Assembly: GCA_902984215.1 (NCBI GenBank)
Contig: CADWAF010004821.1
Coordinates: 1 to 22,033, forward strand
Source of the DNA: Willaertia magna
Lineage: Eukaryota > Heterolobosea > Eutetramitea > Acrasida > Naegleriidae
Direction of reading: 5' to 3'
Length of the DNA: 22,033 bases
Made by a program: the position numbers and the translations under genes. The notes beneath the pieces are model-generated. The model worked only from the letters and a program-made list of their open reading frames with translations, was not told where the DNA came from and made no database searches. This document shows, one piece after another, positions 18,786-22,033 of this stretch. Each line of letters begins with the position of its first letter. The stretch's first letter is position 1.

Positions 18786-19396
18786 AATTAGGTTGAGTTA
18801 GTGTTTTATATATTTTTAAATATTTTCTAATTATATATATAATTAGATATCTTATATATATTAAAAAGAGAATAAATTATTTAAAGTTATATTTATATTA
18901 AATTTAAAGTAAAATATTTATAGATTATAGAAATAATATATAATAATTAAAAAATATACACTTTAAATATTAATAAAATTTTTAATTTTTAAATATTTAT
19001 ATATAAAAAACATTAATAAAATATCTATTAAAAAAAGAAAATATTATAATATAGATAGATTATAAAAGGTTTTTTTTAATTAATTTTAAAATATATTTAA
19101 AAATTTTTATTATTTAATTTAATAAATAGAATTTGTTTAATTATATATTTTTTTTTATTATTAATTTTAAATTTATTAATAATTAATATTCTACAATTTT
19201 TTATTTATAACAAACTTTTTAATATGTTTTTTCTTTTATTAATTAATTTAATTATATTATTATTTTCTTTCTTTTCAATCACTAATTCTTAATTTTTTCA
19301 TTATTATTTTCTATTATAACAATAAATTTCATTTTTTTATATTTTAAATTATTTTTTTGTTATTATAATTTTTTAAATAAACTATTTAAAAACTTA

Positions 19397-19522
19397 ATAA
19401 ATTAATTTTTTTTTCTTAAAAATATATTTTTTCATTATAATTTCTTTAATTTCATTTTCATTATAAATCTTTATTATTAATTTCATTAAAGTTAAAAAAT
19501 AAAAAATTTTAATTTTAATTCT
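19397..19522 (-). other. Short stop-free minus-strand frame in the AT block
   Basis: 42 codons without a stop, in the same frame as the longer frame at 19721-20197. From an internal ATG it reads MKLIIKIYNENEIKEIIMKK, then a basic tail. The 19523-19597 interval between them carries five stops in this frame. It could be part of the same fossil gene; alone it is not convincing. Confidence 0.2.
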
Positions 19523-19720
19523 TTAAATTTTATATTAATTATAGTTTTAAAATTATTTATAAAAAAATAAATTAATATTACTACATAAACATTTTTATAT
19601 TAAATAATATAAAAAAAATAATTTATTATAACTTGTTAATATATTATTATTTAAAATATAATAATTATAAATATTATCACTTTTTAAATTAAAAAATATT
19701 TGTAAGATATAATTTTTAAT

Positions 19721-20197
19721 TTAAGTTACAATATTATTATAATTATTATAATTAAAATATTCAAATAATTTTATAACAAATAAAATACTTTTATAATTTA
19801 TTTTTTTAAATTTATTTTTAAAATATAAAAAAATAATACAAATAATAAATTTAATTAATAAATTTAAAGTTTTTAATATTAATTCAATATTTTCAAATAT
19901 AAAAATAATCAATAAATAATTAAAATAGTCATTTAAAATATATTTAATTAAATTTATTTTTGAATTTATATAAATATTAAAATAATTTTTTAATAAAAAA
20001 TTATTAATTTTAATTTTTTTATTTTTATCATCTTGACTTCTTATTTTTATATTAGTTAAAACTAATGTTTTATTAAATAATAATTTTAAATTAATGTAAT
20101 ATAAATTATAATAATATTTTAATAACTTTAAATAGATGTCATAATTTAAATTATTAAAAATAAAAAAAATATAATTAAAATTTTTATAATTTTTAAA
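19721..20197 (-). pseudogene. 158-codon stop-free frame in the AT block
   Basis: From the TGA at 20200-20198 to the TAA at 19723-19721 one minus-strand frame has no stop for 158 codons, in DNA where about one stop per nine codons is expected. Immediately after that TAA the same frame is open for 41 more codons (19720-19598). The product is rich in Ile, Asn, Lys, Leu, Phe and Tyr, with a polar centre (LTNIKIRSQDDKNKKIKIN) and a hydrophobic C-terminal third (LLIKFIICIIFLYF), followed by a K-rich segment. It lacks any ATG, so it needs an upstream exon, a non-AUG start (TTG at 19912 would give 63 residues) or is a relic. No family recognised. Confidence 0.45.
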
Positions 20198-20297
20198 TCA
20201 TTTGAAAATATTTTATTTTTAAGTTTTTTATAATTTAGGTTATATTTATAATATAATTTTGAATGATTTTTAAAATATAAAAATTTAAGTAAATTAA

Positions 20298-20318
20298 TTG
20301 GGTTTGGGTTTGGGTTTT
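20298..20318 (+). repeat. Telomere-like (TTTGGG)3 tract
   Basis: Three GGG tracts separated by TTT stand alone in DNA that otherwise has almost no G runs. The tract marks the left border of the satellite array. It could be a degenerate interstitial telomere repeat, but the telomere sequence of this organism is unknown to me, and three repeats are too few to prove it. Three G-tracts also fall short of an intramolecular G-quadruplex. Confidence 0.35.
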
Positions 20319-20320
20319 AA

Positions 20321-20347
20321 CCATATATAGTATATTTCTATATATGG
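20321..20347. repeat. Perfect 10-bp inverted repeat at the array border
   Basis: CCATATATAG (20321-20330) and CTATATATGG (20338-20347) flank a 7-nt loop, 2 bp after the TTTGGG tract and 5 bp before the first ATGAGCTCAT palindrome. It could be an element end or a cruciform-forming site. Confidence 0.45.
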
Positions 20348-20352
20348 AAAGT

Positions 20353-22033
20353 ATGAGCTCATGTTATCTATATTTGTATAATCTATATATTCTCATATAC
20401 CTTTATAATTCATTACTTTTATATAATATTAATAAATGACTTTAATAATATATATCTATACTTTCATATACATTTTTAATATATTTAATAAAAAGTCATA
20501 TACCTTAGTAAACATATTCTATTGTATTCTATAGTATAAACATTATGATTAGAATTAAAATTTTAAATAAAAGTTAATAATTTAATAATTTAATATTGTA
20601 TATATATTTTATAACTATTACTAAATAAAGATAATTACTAAATAAAATATACATGAGCTCATGTTGTATTTATTTGGTAAATGGATATTAATAGTATATA
20701 TTTTATTTATATTAATATTAATAAATAATAAAACTATAATATATTTATTAATTTTTAATTGTATTCTACATAATAAAAATTAATAAAAGTAATATACCTT
20801 AGTGAACATATTAATTGTAAATTTATTAAAAATAATAAAATTTAATATTTTTTATATATAAAATTTAATAGTTTTATAATAAATTTAAATTAATTTTAAT
20901 AATTTATTAATTTAAAATAATATATATAATTTATAATAATATTAAATATAATTAATAACCAAATAAAGTAATATATGAGCTCATGTTGTACTTATTTAGT
21001 ATATAGATAATATTAGTATTTAATTTATTTAAATAAATATTAATAAATGATAAAACTATAATATATTTATTAATTATTAATCATTTATAATCTAATAAAA
21101 AGTTATATACCTTAGTGAATATATAAATTATAAATATATTAAAAATAATAAAATTTAATGTAATTAATATATAAAATTTAAATTTTTATTATAAATTTAA
21201 ATTTATTTTTATAATTTATTATTTAATTTTTATATATATATTTCATAATAATATTAAATATAGTTAAATACTAAATATAGTAATATATGAGCTCATGTTA
21301 TATTTATTTAGTAAGTAGATAATAATAATATTTAATTTATTTTATTTAATCTTAACAAATAATAAAATTACAATATATTTATTAATTTTAATTTATAATT
21401 TTTTAGTAAAATATTATATACCTTAGTGAATATATTAATTGTAAAATTATTTAAAACAATGAAATTTAATATTAATTTTAAATAAAATTAATAGTTTTAG
21501 TATTAATTTAAATTTATTTTAATAATTTATTAATTTAAAATAATATATATATATTATATAGATACTAAATATAGTTAATTATTAAATAAAGTAATATATG
21601 AGCTCATGTTGTATTTATTTAGTAAATAGATATTAATAGTATATATTTTATTTATATTAATATTAATAAATGATAAAACTATAATATATTTATTAATTTT
21701 TAATTAAGTTTACATAATAAAGTTATATATCTTAGTGAACATATTAATTGTAAATTTATTTAAAATAATAAAATTTAATATATATTTTAAATAAAATTAA
21801 TAGTTTTATTATTAATTTAAATTTATTTTAATAATTTATTAACTTAAAATAATATATATGTTTTAAATAAATACTAAATATAGTTAATAACTAAATAAAG
21901 TAATATATGAGCTCATGTTAATTATATTTGGTATATAAATAATATTAATATTTAATTTATTTAATAAAATATTAATAAATAATAAAACTATAATATATTT
22001 ATTAATTTTTAAATATTTTTAATTTAATATAAA
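20353..22033. repeat. Tandem satellite, unit about 300-322 bp
   Basis: GAGCTC, inside the palindrome ATGAGCTCAT, recurs at 20355, 20655, 20977, 21289, 21600 and 21909, giving unit lengths of 300, 322, 312, 311 and 309 bp plus a partial sixth unit cut by the right edge. A second box, consensus CCTTAGTGAACATATT, follows at 20503, 20797, 21110, 21421 and 21730, that is 148, 142, 133, 132 and 130 bp after each GAGCTC. Other shared blocks are AATAAATGATAAAACTATAA and TAATATATGAGCTCATGTT. Units 3-5 are the most alike and unit 1 the most divergent, as expected at an array edge. No coding capacity is visible. Confidence 0.92.

Larger units (their letters stand above)
16378..20297. other. Extremely AT-rich block without recognisable genes
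   Basis: Base composition changes sharply at about 16,378. To the left, even gaps and introns contain frequent G and C; to the right, many 60-base lines have three or fewer (for example 17761-17820 has none). No tRNA, rRNA, intact gene or known transposon was recognised. Most of 16378-17890 has stops in every frame at the density expected for such DNA. The exceptions are long stop-free frames at 17897-18322, 18524-18748, 19397-19522 and 19598-20197, listed separately. Candidate identities are heterochromatin (centromere- or subtelomere-like), a heavily mutated insertion, or a joined fragment of an extreme-AT extrachromosomal or organellar DNA. Confidence 0.7.

Noticed and set aside
18661..18876. 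72-codon minus-strand frame with a hydrophobic product
   Set aside because: The plus strand here is purine-rich, which automatically removes minus-strand stops; treated as a shadow of the plus-strand frame.
20353..22033. CRISPR-like array
   Set aside because: Units are about 310 bp and similar throughout, with no short repeat and unique spacer pattern; this is a satellite.
1..22033. tRNA and rRNA genes
   Set aside because: I looked for tRNA B-box-like sequence with pairing arms and for conserved rRNA stretches and saw none; a covariance-model scan would be needed to exclude them fully.

Overview
The window looks like nuclear DNA of an AT-rich protist with small introns and densely packed genes on both strands. 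The gene set fits a free-living amoeba or amoeboflagellate of the Heterolobosea type (Naegleria/Willaertia-like): a seven-helix receptor fused to an RGS domain, an RGS-START protein, F-box and ankyrin proteins, Rac, a RasGEF and a CRT-like transporter. That placement is inference. Eleven introns could be placed by matching reading frames to protein families or by codon phase. All are 42-63 nt, nearly all open with GTAAGT/GTAAGA/GTATGT, and end in AG without a clear pyrimidine tract.

Layout, left to right. A CRT-like membrane transporter (minus) runs off the left edge. A decayed TPR fragment (minus) follows, then an ankyrin protein and an unrecognised beta-rich protein (both plus). Next is a minus-strand gene that joins an F-box N-terminus to the C-terminal half of a Rab GTPase. 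Then come the 7TM-RGS receptor and a DUF455 ferritin-like protein (both plus), which converges on a minus-strand RGS-START gene. A structured intergenic region with three hairpins leads to a five-exon, 692-residue protein with an unrecognised C-terminal domain. After it lie a broken RasGEF (plus), an intact five-exon Rac-type GTPase (minus) and the last exon of coatomer subunit delta (minus). Several of these genes belong to G-protein signalling: receptor-RGS, RGS-START, RasGEF relic, Rac and the Rab-derived chimaera.

At about position 16,370-16,380 the DNA changes abruptly from ordinary AT-rich gene DNA to DNA that by eye is only about 5-8% G+C, and the delta-COP gene is cut off at its 5' side there. 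The extreme AT block runs to the right edge. Up to about 20,300 it has no recognisable gene, yet it contains stop-free frames far longer than expected (158 and 92 codons on the minus strand, 74 on the plus strand), which suggests fossil or unconventional coding sequence. From about 20,300, a short (TTTGGG)3 tract and a 10-bp inverted repeat lead into a tandem satellite of about 310 bp per unit. Each unit carries the palindrome ATGAGCTCAT and a second conserved box, and the array continues past the right edge. Whether the block is an insertion, a centromere- or subtelomere-like region, or an assembly join cannot be decided from sequence alone.
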